Assembly: GCA_003483675.1 (NCBI GenBank)
Contig: DMYK01000134.1
Coordinates: forward strand, 1 to 5,883
Length of the DNA stretch: 5,883 nucleotides
Source: Microcoleaceae cyanobacterium UBA11344
GTDB taxonomy: Bacteria > Cyanobacteriota > Cyanobacteriia > Cyanobacteriales > Microcoleaceae
Reading direction: 5' to 3'
Positions 1 to 5,149 of the stretch are shown piece by piece. Under the pieces are notes generated by a model. The model was given only the letters and a program-made list of their open reading frames with translations, searched no databases and was not told where the DNA came from. A program made the translations under genes and the position numbers. How positions within the stretch are numbered: the stretch's first letter is position 1; every line of letters starts with the position of its first letter.

Positions 1-361
1 TCAACAGCGAAAACTTATCCCCGGCAAGGTGAGATTTACCTTTCAAGAACTTTGCGTCAGTTAGGAGATACAAAAAAAAAGACCTATAGTTGTGGTTTCT
101 CCCGATATCCGCAACGAGTTGACCGATTCTGTAATTGTTGTTCCTTTCACAAGTAACCTTGCAGGAGTAGAAAATCCTACTCGCGTCTTGATTCCTGCGG
201 GTGAGGGAAGATTGCAAGCTGCTTCTCTAGCTGTATGCGAAAACGTTTCTGCTTTGCGACAGACGTTTTTAGAACAAGGCCCTTATGGTCAAATTAGTGC
301 CGATCTCCTAGGAAGAATTCAGAGGGCTATACAAGTATCGATCGGCATTTATGAACTTTGA
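1..361 (+). pseudogene. MazF/PemK-family endoribonuclease toxin, frameshifted, 5' end outside the window
   Basis: MazF/PemK proteins are sequence-specific mRNA interferases, normally neutralised by an antitoxin encoded just upstream. The family is recognised from two pieces in different frames. Frame 1 (from base 1) reads ...TYPRQGEIYLSRTLRQLGDTKK, matching the family's opening 'RGEIWLV...' strand. Frame 2 continues RPIVVVSPDIRNELTDSVIV, then VPFTSN and a C-terminal helix ending SIGIYEL at the stop, 359-361. The two pieces join perfectly if one A is removed from the run of nine A at 72-80. As written, frame 1 runs into TAA at 154-156, and frame 2 is closed upstream by TAG at 62-64. A GTG at 92 could open frame 2, but it would lack the first strand and has no well-placed ribosome binding site. 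The joined product is about 118 residues plus any missing start, a normal MazF size. The defect could be a true mutation, a slippage-controlled switch or an assembly error. Family call is firm; the pseudogene status is less so. Confidence 0.75.
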
Positions 362-383
362 ATGTCCCGGAAATTCTAAAATT

Positions 384-392
384 TGTTACAAT
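384..392 (+). promoter_or_regulatory. Candidate extended -10 promoter for zds
   Basis: TGTTACAAT fits the extended -10 pattern TG-N-TATAAT with one mismatch in the hexamer. It would start transcription near 399, about 23 bases before the zds ATG and upstream of its ribosome binding site. No good -35 hexamer sits at the usual distance, so this is a weak call from sequence alone. Confidence 0.3.
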
Positions 393-408
393 CTGTAAAA
401 ATACTGAT

Positions 409-414
409 AAGGAA
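409..414 (+). promoter_or_regulatory. Ribosome binding site deciding the zds start
   Basis: AAGGAA lies seven bases before the ATG at 422. The open frame can be extended upstream to a TTG at 383, but that start has no Shine-Dalgarno sequence. It would also put 13 residues before the [12 protein letters not shown] strand with which the family normally begins. The ATG at 422 is therefore preferred. Confidence 0.75.
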
Positions 415-421
415 TTGTAAA

Positions 422-1861
422 ATGCGGGTTGCGATCGCAGGTGCGGGACTGGCTGGAATGACCACAGCCGTCGATTTAGTGGATGCAGGCTACCAAGTAG
501 AAATTTTTGAATCCCGCCCCTTTGTCGGCGGCAAAGTCGGCAGTTGGGTAGATCCCGACGGTAATCACGTTGAAATGGGTTTGCACGTCTTCTTCGGATG
601 CTATTATAACTTATTTGCACTGATGAAAAAAGTGGGAGCTTTTGACGATTTGCTCCTCAAAGAACACGTCCACACCTTTATTAATAGAGGTGGCGAAACT
701 GGTAGTTTAGATTTTCGGTTCCCGGTGGGTGCTCCTTGGCACGGGTTGAAAGCATTTTTCACTACATCTCAGCTATCGGTACAAGACAAAATTCAAAATT
801 CGATCGCCCTCGGCACTAGCCCGATCGTCCGAGGTTTGATCGACTTTGATGGAGCAATGAAAACCATCCGCAATTTGGATAAAATCAGTTTTGCTGACTG
901 GTTTCGCAGCCACGGCGGCAACCAAAACTCCCTCAAAAGATTGTGGAATCCGATCGCCTACGCCCTGGGTTTTATCGACACCGAAAATATTTCTGCCCGG
1001 TGTATGTTGACAATCTTTCAATTCTTTGCTACCAAAACAGAAGCATCAATGATGCGCATGTTGGCTGGTTCTCCCAAGGAATATTTGCACAAACCAATTG
1101 TGGAATATTTGGAAAGCAAAGGCACGAAAATTCACACGCGGCGCAGAGTGCGAGAAATTCAGTTTCAAGCAGGCGAAGAAACTCGCGTGACAGGCTTAGC
1201 CGTAGCTAGTGGCGAAACCGAAGAAATTATTACGGCAGATGCCTATGTTTTTGCATTAGATGTGCCGGGAATTCAGAAAATATTGCCGCCCGCTTGGCGG
1301 AAATGGTCGGAATTTGACAATATTTACAAATTGGATACTGTGCCGGTAGCGACAGTGCAATTGCGGTTTGACGGTTGGGTAACGGAACTTGAAGATGAAG
1401 CGAAGCGCCAACAATTAAGTCATGCTGTAGGCATTGATAATTTGCTATATTCAGCAGATGCAGATTTTTCCTGTTTTGCTGATTTGGCGCTGACAAGTCC
1501 CAAGGATTATTATAAAGAAGGAGAAGGTTCGCTGTTGCAGTTGGTGTTGACTCCTGGAGATCCGTTTATTAAACAAAGCAATGAGGCGATCGCCCAACAG
1601 GTACTAAAACAAGTTCAGGATTTATTCCCATCAGCGCGGGAATTAAACATGACTTGGTATAGTGTAGTTAAGTTGGCTCAATCTCTCTATCGCGAAGCAC
1701 CGGGAATGGATGTTTATCGCCCTGCTCAAAAAACGCCGATCGCCAATTTCTTTCTAGCAGGAAGTTACACTCAGCAAGACTATATTGATAGCATGGAAGG
1801 AGCGACTCTTTCAGGGCATCAAGCAGCTAAGGCAATTCTCGAAGCTTACAGTCGTCATTAG
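422..1861 (+). CDS. zds: Zeta-carotene desaturase (plant-type CrtQ/ZDS)
   Basis: This enzyme converts 9,9'-di-cis-zeta-carotene through neurosporene to tetra-cis-lycopene, which carotenoid isomerase then straightens. It is an FAD enzyme of the membrane surface in the poly-cis pathway, passing electrons to the quinone pool. The 479-residue product has the usual family length. It opens with a Rossmann dinucleotide-binding motif, G7-A-G9-L-A-G12, followed by the acidic residue E30 at the end of the second strand and the VGGKVGSW segment (35-42). It ends with the carotenoid desaturase C-terminal FAD signature near residues 442-472: [20 protein letters not shown], then [11 protein letters not shown]. 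The sequence is closer to the plant/cyanobacterial PDS-ZDS type than to bacterial CrtI. ZDS is chosen over phytoene desaturase (crtP) because PDS usually reads GDYT.QxYLASMEGA at the C-terminus, and because an SRPBCC gene follows. No frameshifts or missing motifs were seen. A perfect HIP1 octamer lies in the codons for the Rossmann strand (431-438). Confidence 0.95.
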   Translation: MRVAIAGAGLAGMTTAVDLVDAGYQVEIFESRPFVGGKVGSWVDPDGNHVEMGLHVFFGCYYNLFALMKKVGAFDDLLLKEHVHTFINRGGETGSLDFRFPVGAPWHGLKAFFTTSQLSVQDKIQNSIALGTSPIVRGLIDFDGAMKTIRNLDKISFADWFRSHGGNQNSLKRLWNPIAYALGFIDTENISARCMLTIFQFFATKTEASMMRMLAGSPKEYLHKPIVEYLESKGTKIHTRRRVREIQFQAGEETRVTGLAVASGETEEIITADAYVFALDVPGIQKILPPAWRKWSEFDNIYKLDTVPVATVQLRFDGWVTELEDEAKRQQLSHAVGIDNLLYSADADFSCFADLALTSPKDYYKEGEGSLLQLVLTPGDPFIKQSNEAIAQQVLKQVQDLFPSARELNMTWYSVVKLAQSLYREAPGMDVYRPAQKTPIANFFLAGSYTQQDYIDSMEGATLSGHQAAKAILEAYSRH

Positions 1862-1868
1862 TCTTCTC

Positions 1869-1948
1869 GATCCCCCCTAACCCCCTTTTTAAGGGGGGGA
1901 CAAGATTCTGATCAAAGTCCCCCTTATTAAGGGGGATTTAGGGGGATC
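1869..1948. repeat. 80-bp palindromic G/C-run element between zds and the SRPBCC gene
   Basis: The element begins GATCCCCCCTAACCCCC and ends GGGGGATTTAGGGGGATC, so its outer 30 or so bases are imperfect inverted repeats. Each arm contains its own smaller palindrome: CCCCCTT-TTT-AAGGGGG (1881-1897) and CCCCCTT-ATT-AAGGGGG (1919-1935). The middle, about 1901-1918, is unrelated unique sequence. The whole can fold as one long hairpin or two short ones. It encodes nothing and resembles the small non-autonomous, MITE-like repeats scattered through filamentous cyanobacterial genomes. A 5-bp match, CTCGA, occurs at 1866-1870 and 1953-1957 and could be a target duplication, but it may be chance. In RNA the hairpins could attenuate or stabilise the zds transcript. 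Confidence 0.8.
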
Positions 1949-1977
1949 TAGACTCGACAACAAACGAGAAATCCACC

Positions 1978-2008
1978 ATCTAAAATCTAAAATCTAAAAT
2001 CTAAAATC
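1978..2008. repeat. Heptameric tandem repeat (ATCTAAA, four copies plus a partial)
   Basis: Four perfect copies of ATCTAAA run from 1978 to 2005, followed by ATC and then CC. The array stops two bases before the ATG at 2011. It matches the short tandemly repeated repetitive (STRR) heptamers known from filamentous cyanobacteria. It occupies exactly where a ribosome binding site would be expected and contains no purine-rich Shine-Dalgarno core. Confidence 0.85.
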
Positions 2009-2010
2009 CC

Positions 2011-2457
2011 ATGACTAATTGGTTAGAACATAGCGTACAAGTAGAAGTGGCAATTCCCATTGAATTAGCGTGGAAACTTTGGTCTGACTTAGAGCAAATG
2101 CCGCGCTGGATGAAGTGGATTGAATCTGTTCGCATTCTCGAAGAAAACCCGGATTTGTCTCGCTGGAAACTCGCAACGGGTGGCTTGGAATTTAGCTGGC
2201 TTTCTCGGATTTTAAAGTTAATCCCGAATCAGATTATGCAGTGGGAATCGGTAGACGGTTTGCCAAATCGAGGTGCGGTGCGGTTTTACGATCGCAAAAA
2301 TAGCAGCATTGTCAAACTAACGGTAGCCTATGGAATTCCCGGCTGGCTGGCGAAATTGATGGACAATTCCTTTGTGGGGCGCGTAGTTGAATCAACACTT
2401 CAGGCAGATTTAGAGAGGTTTAAAGAGTACGCCCTCAAAGTCAAAGCAACATCCTAG
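2011..2457 (+). CDS. SRPBCC-fold protein (polyketide cyclase/dehydrase-like), zds neighbour
   Basis: The 148-residue protein looks like a single SRPBCC (START/Bet v 1-like) domain, a helix-grip fold with a hydrophobic pocket that in other members binds lipids, polyketides or isoprenoids. The family pattern is seen in the opening strand and helix (SVQVEVAIPIELAWKLWSDL, then EQMPRWMKWIESV, residues 8-40), the middle strands around WKLATGGLEFSW, IMQWESVDGLPNRGAVRFYD and IVKLTVAYGIPG, and the long amphipathic C-terminal helix (about 116-143, VGRVVESTLQADLERFKEYA). No signal peptide or membrane helix is visible, so it is probably cytosolic. From memory, a homologue also follows zds in Synechocystis (slr0940-slr0941), suggesting a role tied to carotenoids, such as carrying a substrate. 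That role is inference, and no enzymatic activity can be assigned. Its start has no Shine-Dalgarno sequence; the tandem heptamer abuts the ATG. The repeat-filled 149-base gap from zds leaves cotranscription uncertain. Confidence 0.8.
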   Translation: MTNWLEHSVQVEVAIPIELAWKLWSDLEQMPRWMKWIESVRILEENPDLSRWKLATGGLEFSWLSRILKLIPNQIMQWESVDGLPNRGAVRFYDRKNSSIVKLTVAYGIPGWLAKLMDNSFVGRVVESTLQADLERFKEYALKVKATS

Positions 2458-2543
2458 AAAGCAAAGGCACTTATTGAGAAGCCAGAAGGCAGAATTAAAG
2501 CAAGATTTGGCCTGGATTTCGATCTTTAGGAAGTTGGAGTTAA

Positions 2544-2599
2544 TTACAAATTAAAAATTAACAGTATTAACAGTGGGGAGAAATAATTTTTAATTGTAA
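2544..2599. repeat. AT-rich inverted repeat in the spacer before the kinase gene
   Basis: The arm TTACAAATTAAAAATTA (2544-2560) is the reverse complement of TAATTTTTAATTGTAA (2584-2599) apart from one extra base. The loop is 23 bases. The stem is almost all A-T pairs, so it is a poor intrinsic terminator even though it lies between two genes. It could be a binding site, a remnant of a small mobile repeat or a weak bidirectional stem. The rest of the spacer 2458-2662 holds no gene and no convincing promoter. A TATCAT at 2629-2634 could serve as a -10 but lacks a partner -35. Confidence 0.55.
2557..2574. repeat. Tandem 9-mer ATTAACAGT x2
   Basis: ATTAACAGT occurs twice back to back, starting in the left arm of the inverted repeat and running into its loop, about 90 bases upstream of the kinase start. 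A direct repeat with a 9-base period could be an operator for a response regulator, whose sites often repeat at about one helical turn. It could equally be chance in AT-rich DNA. Confidence 0.4.
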
Positions 2600-2662
2600 C
2601 GCTAGGCTCGATCGCCCTTTTGCATCAGTATCATAGAAATATGCCGCCTAGCCTTGCCAATT

Positions 2663-4696
2663 ATGAGTTACTGTCTCAACCCCGCTTGTCAAAATCCCCA
2701 AAATGCCGATCGCACCCAATTTTGCCTAAGTTGCGGCTCCAAACTCTTGCTCAGAGAGCGTTACCGCGCCATCAAACCCCTGGGGCGAGGCGGTTTTGGC
2801 CGCACTTTTTTAGCAATTGATGAGGACAAACCTTCCAAACCCCGCTGCGCCATCAAACAATTTTTCCCCTTATCCCAAGGTACTAGCAGCGCCGAGAAAG
2901 CAGCAGAATTATTCAACCGAGAAGCCGTGCGGCTCGATGAATTGGGAAAACACCCACAAATTCCCGAATTGCTGGCGCACTTTCAGCAGGAAAGCTATCA
3001 GTATTTGGTGCAGGAATTTATAGAAGGTCAAAATTTACAGGAAGAATTGACGCGGAATGGGGCTTTTAGCGAAAATCAGATTCGTAGTTTGCTGAATGAT
3101 TTATTACCAGTATTGGAGTTTGTACACTCGCGCAGTGTAATTCACCGAGATATTAAACCACCAAATATTATCCGCCGCCGCAGCGTTCAACCTTCAATTA
3201 TTTATACTTACCCAACACTAACGGGGGAATTAGTTTTAGTTGATTTTGGCGCGGCCAAAGTTGTCGAGGGTTCGAGACAAACCGGTACTGTTATCGGTTC
3301 TCCTGAATTTGTCGCGCCGGAACAAATTAGAGGTCAAGCGGTTTTTGCCAGCGATTTGTATAGTTTGGGAGTAACTTGCATTTATTTGTTGACTCAAGTA
3401 TCACCTTTTGATTTGTTTGATATCAATCAGGATACTTGGGTTTGGCGAGACTTTTTGAAGGTGCAAATTGATCCGAAATTGGGCCGCATCCTTGACAAAA
3501 TGATCGAACCGAGTCTCAGTCGTCGCTACAAATCTGTGGCTGAGGTACTCCAAGATTTGCCACCGCAGCAGTCGGCGGGGGCGGGTACGGGGACACCGCC
3601 CCAGTCAGCCCCTGCAATTTCCGTGCCACAGAGGATGCCTGTGGTGCAGAATCCACTGCCACCAACGGTTGCAGGCACTATTATACCTGTGCCGCCCCTT
3701 CAGCGGGTTGTGCCCGCACACGCGCCCACTTGGAGGTGCGTTCATACTCTGGTAGGGCATTCTCGTGCTGTCATGTCGGTAGCTTTCAGTCCTGATGGCC
3801 AAACTTTAGCCAGTGGTAGCGAGGACAAGACTATTGAGATGTGGAAGTTGGACGCGGGAAAGCGGTGGTACACTCTCACGGGTCATTCTGACTGGGTGAC
3901 TTGTGTGGCTTTTTGTCCAGATGGCCGGACTTTGGCTAGTAGTAGCCGGGACAAAACTATTCAAATTTGGGATTTGAATAAGGGTAAGTGGTGGTACGCT
4001 TTGCGGGGTCATTCTGACAGGGTTTCTGCTGTGGCGTTTAGCCCGAATGGTCAGGTTTTGGCTAGCAGCAGTCGGGACAAAACCGTCCAGTTGTGGAATT
4101 TGAATAAGGGTAGATGGATGTCTACTTTGACCGGTCACGCTGAGGGGGTGGAAGCGGTGGCTTTTAGTGCTGGTGGGGAGTTTTTGGCTAGCGCTAGTCG
4201 GGACAAGACTGTGCGGTTGTGGGATTGGCAAACTGGCCGATCGCTTTGTACTTTAGCAGAGCATGGGGATTGGGTGCGATCGACTGTTTTTGCTTCGACT
4301 TCCTCTATCTCTCTGCCTTCTGGCCCGACCCCCCCCAACCCCCCCTTGGTAAGGGGGGGAGTAGGAGGAGGATTGATTTTGGCTAGCGGGAGTCGGGATG
4401 GTACGGCGAAACTTTGGCGGGTGGATGCTGAGGGGCGAGGGATACTGCTGCGAAGTATGAGGGATAATTCTGGGGATGTTTTGTGTGTGGCTTTCAGCCC
4501 GGATGGTCGGGTTTTGGCGACGGGGAGTCGGGATGGTACGATTTATTTGTGGGATGCTGAGGGCGGGGGTTTGCTGGAAATTCTGGCTGGGCACGGGGGG
4601 GAGGTTTTGTCGGTGGGGTTTAGTGCTGATGGGGGGAGTTTGGCTAGCGGTGGGGGCGATCGCACTGTGAAGATTTGGCGGGCGATCGGGAGTTAG
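2663..4696 (+). CDS. Serine/threonine protein kinase with zinc ribbon and WD40 propeller
   Basis: A eukaryotic-type (Hanks) kinase of 677 residues that should phosphorylate Ser/Thr on partner proteins. Domains in order: a zinc ribbon with C4-x4-C9 and C21-x2-C24; a kinase domain, about 34-299; a proline-rich linker, about 300-356; and seven WD40 repeats, 357-677. All catalytic residues are present: glycine loop GRGGFG 41-46, K65 in CAIKQF, E87 in helix C, H161-R-D163, N168, D194-F-G and APE 218-220. It should therefore be active. No membrane helix is seen, so it is probably soluble, with the propeller as the partner-binding platform. The ATG at 2663 is chosen over a TTG at 2654 because homologues begin MSYCLNP; neither has a clear ribosome binding site. 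SpkB of Synechocystis also has an N-terminal cysteine motif, reported as redox-sensitive. Oddities are an enlarged loop between N168 and DFG, a 26-residue insert in blade 5 and a very G-rich 3' end. The target is unknown. Confidence 0.92.
   Translation: MSYCLNPACQNPQNADRTQFCLSCGSKLLLRERYRAIKPLGRGGFGRTFLAIDEDKPSKPRCAIKQFFPLSQGTSSAEKAAELFNREAVRLDELGKHPQIPELLAHFQQESYQYLVQEFIEGQNLQEELTRNGAFSENQIRSLLNDLLPVLEFVHSRSVIHRDIKPPNIIRRRSVQPSIIYTYPTLTGELVLVDFGAAKVVEGSRQTGTVIGSPEFVAPEQIRGQAVFASDLYSLGVTCIYLLTQVSPFDLFDINQDTWVWRDFLKVQIDPKLGRILDKMIEPSLSRRYKSVAEVLQDLPPQQSAGAGTGTPPQSAPAISVPQRMPVVQNPLPPTVAGTIIPVPPLQRVVPAHAPTWRCVHTLVGHSRAVMSVAFSPDGQTLASGSEDKTIEMWKLDAGKRWYTLTGHSDWVTCVAFCPDGRTLASSSRDKTIQIWDLNKGKWWYALRGHSDRVSAVAFSPNGQVLASSSRDKTVQLWNLNKGRWMSTLTGHAEGVEAVAFSAGGEFLASASRDKTVRLWDWQTGRSLCTLAEHGDWVRSTVFASTSSISLPSGPTPPNPPLVRGGVGGGLILASGSRDGTAKLWRVDAEGRGILLRSMRDNSGDVLCVAFSPDGRVLATGSRDGTIYLWDAEGGGLLEILAGHGGEVLSVGFSADGGSLASGGGDRTVKIWRAIGS
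3731..4690 (+). repeat. Seven WD40 repeats with a 42-codon period, inside the kinase gene
   Basis: The Gly-His position (or its equivalent) of each blade falls at residues 365, 407, 449, 491, 533, 601 and 643. Steps are exactly 42 codons (126 bases), except the step from blade 5 to blade 6, which is 68. Most blades end in the W-D type dipeptide (IWDL, LWNL, LWDW, LWDA). Blades 2 and 3 share DLNKG/NLNKG and SSSRDKT with close DNA matches, indicating fairly recent tandem duplication. Blade 6 has lost Gly-His (it reads Asp-Asn). Seven blades make one closed propeller. Confidence 0.85.
4328..4372. repeat. G/C-run palindrome inserted in frame in WD40 blade 5
   Basis: The core CCCCCCCTT-GGT-AAGGGGGGG (4339-4359) is a perfect 9-bp stem with a 3-base loop. 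It is flanked by a C-rich left side and a purine-rich AGTAGGAGGAGG right side that roughly pair. It is the same design as the two palindromes between zds and the SRPBCC gene. Translated in the kinase frame it gives TPPNPPLVRGGVGGG (residues 556-570), a peptide typical of translated copies of this repeat class. It falls in the loop between the first two strands of blade 5, where the neighbouring blades have the short SPDG or SAGG turn. Confidence 0.75.
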
Positions 4697-4716
4697 GGGA
4701 AATTTAATTTTTATGC

Positions 4717-4746
4717 TTGACAGGCGATCGAAGGTTGTGCTACATT
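4717..4746 (+). promoter_or_regulatory. Promoter of the tRNA-Val gene
   Basis: A perfect -35 hexamer TTGACA (4717-4722) is separated by 18 bases from TACATT (4741-4746), which is preceded by TG-C to give an extended -10. The predicted start is near 4753, six bases before the mature tRNA. This is the strongest sigma-70-type promoter in the window, and a short 5' leader is normal for a single tRNA gene. Confidence 0.75.
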
Positions 4747-4758
4747 AGGAATTCGTGA

Positions 4759-4832
<74 letters not shown>

Positions 4833-5103
4833 TAGATAAAACCAGAGTTTACGAGTCCGGTTTCGCTTCGGCGGTTGGTGCTGTGGTGGGATTTAAAAGG
4901 GCGATCGATCTATCTGGTAGAATTTGATAGGTCGAGGGATCACATCCTTAATGTCTGGTTAGCTTATGATTCCGGTTTGGTGCGATCGGATAGATCAGCG
5001 TTTGGCGGGTGGTTGAGGCGGTAAGTGCGATCGGGCACAGTCTGCTTCCCCCCAGGGTTAACCTAGATACAGATGTTCATATCACCTAGCTCATGGCTTG
5101 CTT

Positions 5104-5111
5104 GCGATCGC
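5104..5111. repeat. HIP1 octamer (extragenic copy)
   Basis: GCGATCGC is the highly iterated palindrome of many cyanobacterial genomes. Three more perfect copies lie at 431-438 and 1586-1593 (in zds) and 4656-4663 (in the kinase gene). Four in under 6 kb is far above the roughly one per 65 kb expected for a random octamer, and it supports the cyanobacterial assignment. Confidence 0.85.
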
Positions 5112-5136
5112 CAAAAAATCAGAAACTTAATAATTT

Positions 5137-5142
5137 GGGGAG
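5137..5142 (+). promoter_or_regulatory. Ribosome binding site of the second WD40 gene
   Basis: GGGGAG, containing the GGAG core, lies seven bases before the ATG at 5150. It settles the start of the downstream gene, which is open to the window edge. It also argues against an overlapping open frame beginning at 5073. Confidence 0.75.
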
Positions 5143-5149
5143 ACATAGA

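Larger units (their letters stand above)
4833..5149. other. Non-coding spacer between tRNA-Val and the second WD40 gene
   Basis: No protein or RNA gene could be supported in these 317 bases. Seen here are a short hairpin with a TTCG tetraloop (CGC-TTCG-GCG, 4864-4873) but no T run, so not a standard terminator; an 11-base echo of the tRNA T arm (4852-4862, ten matches); several GCGATCG words; an imperfect palindrome GTGCGATCGGGCAC (5025-5038); and GGTTAACC at 5056-5063. A TAATAA at 5128-5133 could be a -10 for the downstream gene, but no -35 sits at a suitable distance. Confidence 0.6.

Noticed and set aside
1..32. Frame-3 reading that ends NSENLSPAR-TGA at 30-32, possibly the tail of an antitoxin overlapping the toxin start
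   Set aside because: Only nine residues are visible, with no family signature, and a second frame ending at 62-64 is equally possible. The sequence upstream of the window is needed.
92..361. GTG-initiated 89-residue gene as an intact protein
   Set aside because: It lacks the first strand of the MazF fold, and no ribosome binding site is at a suitable distance. The missing part is plainly encoded in the neighbouring frame.
383..421. Thirteen-residue N-terminal extension of zds from a TTG
   Set aside because: The ATG at 422 has a well-spaced AAGGAA and begins exactly at the conserved Rossmann strand.
1869..2008. CRISPR array
   Set aside because: The repeats are palindromic G/C runs and a 7-base tandem without spacers; there are no 25-40 base repeats separated by unique spacers and no cas genes.
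2544..2599. Intrinsic terminator of the SRPBCC gene
   Set aside because: The stem is almost wholly A-T with a 23-base loop and no GC-rich core followed by a T run.
2654..2662. TTG start for the kinase, three codons upstream
   Set aside because: Related zinc-ribbon kinases begin MSYCLNP, matching the ATG at 2663.
3806..4594. Overlapping minus-strand open frames opposite the WD40 region
   Set aside because: They are antisense shadows of the periodic WD40 codons; their translations are low-complexity repeats without any recognisable domain.
4864..4873. TTCG-tetraloop hairpin as a tRNA terminator
   Set aside because: The stem is only three to four base pairs and no T run follows it.
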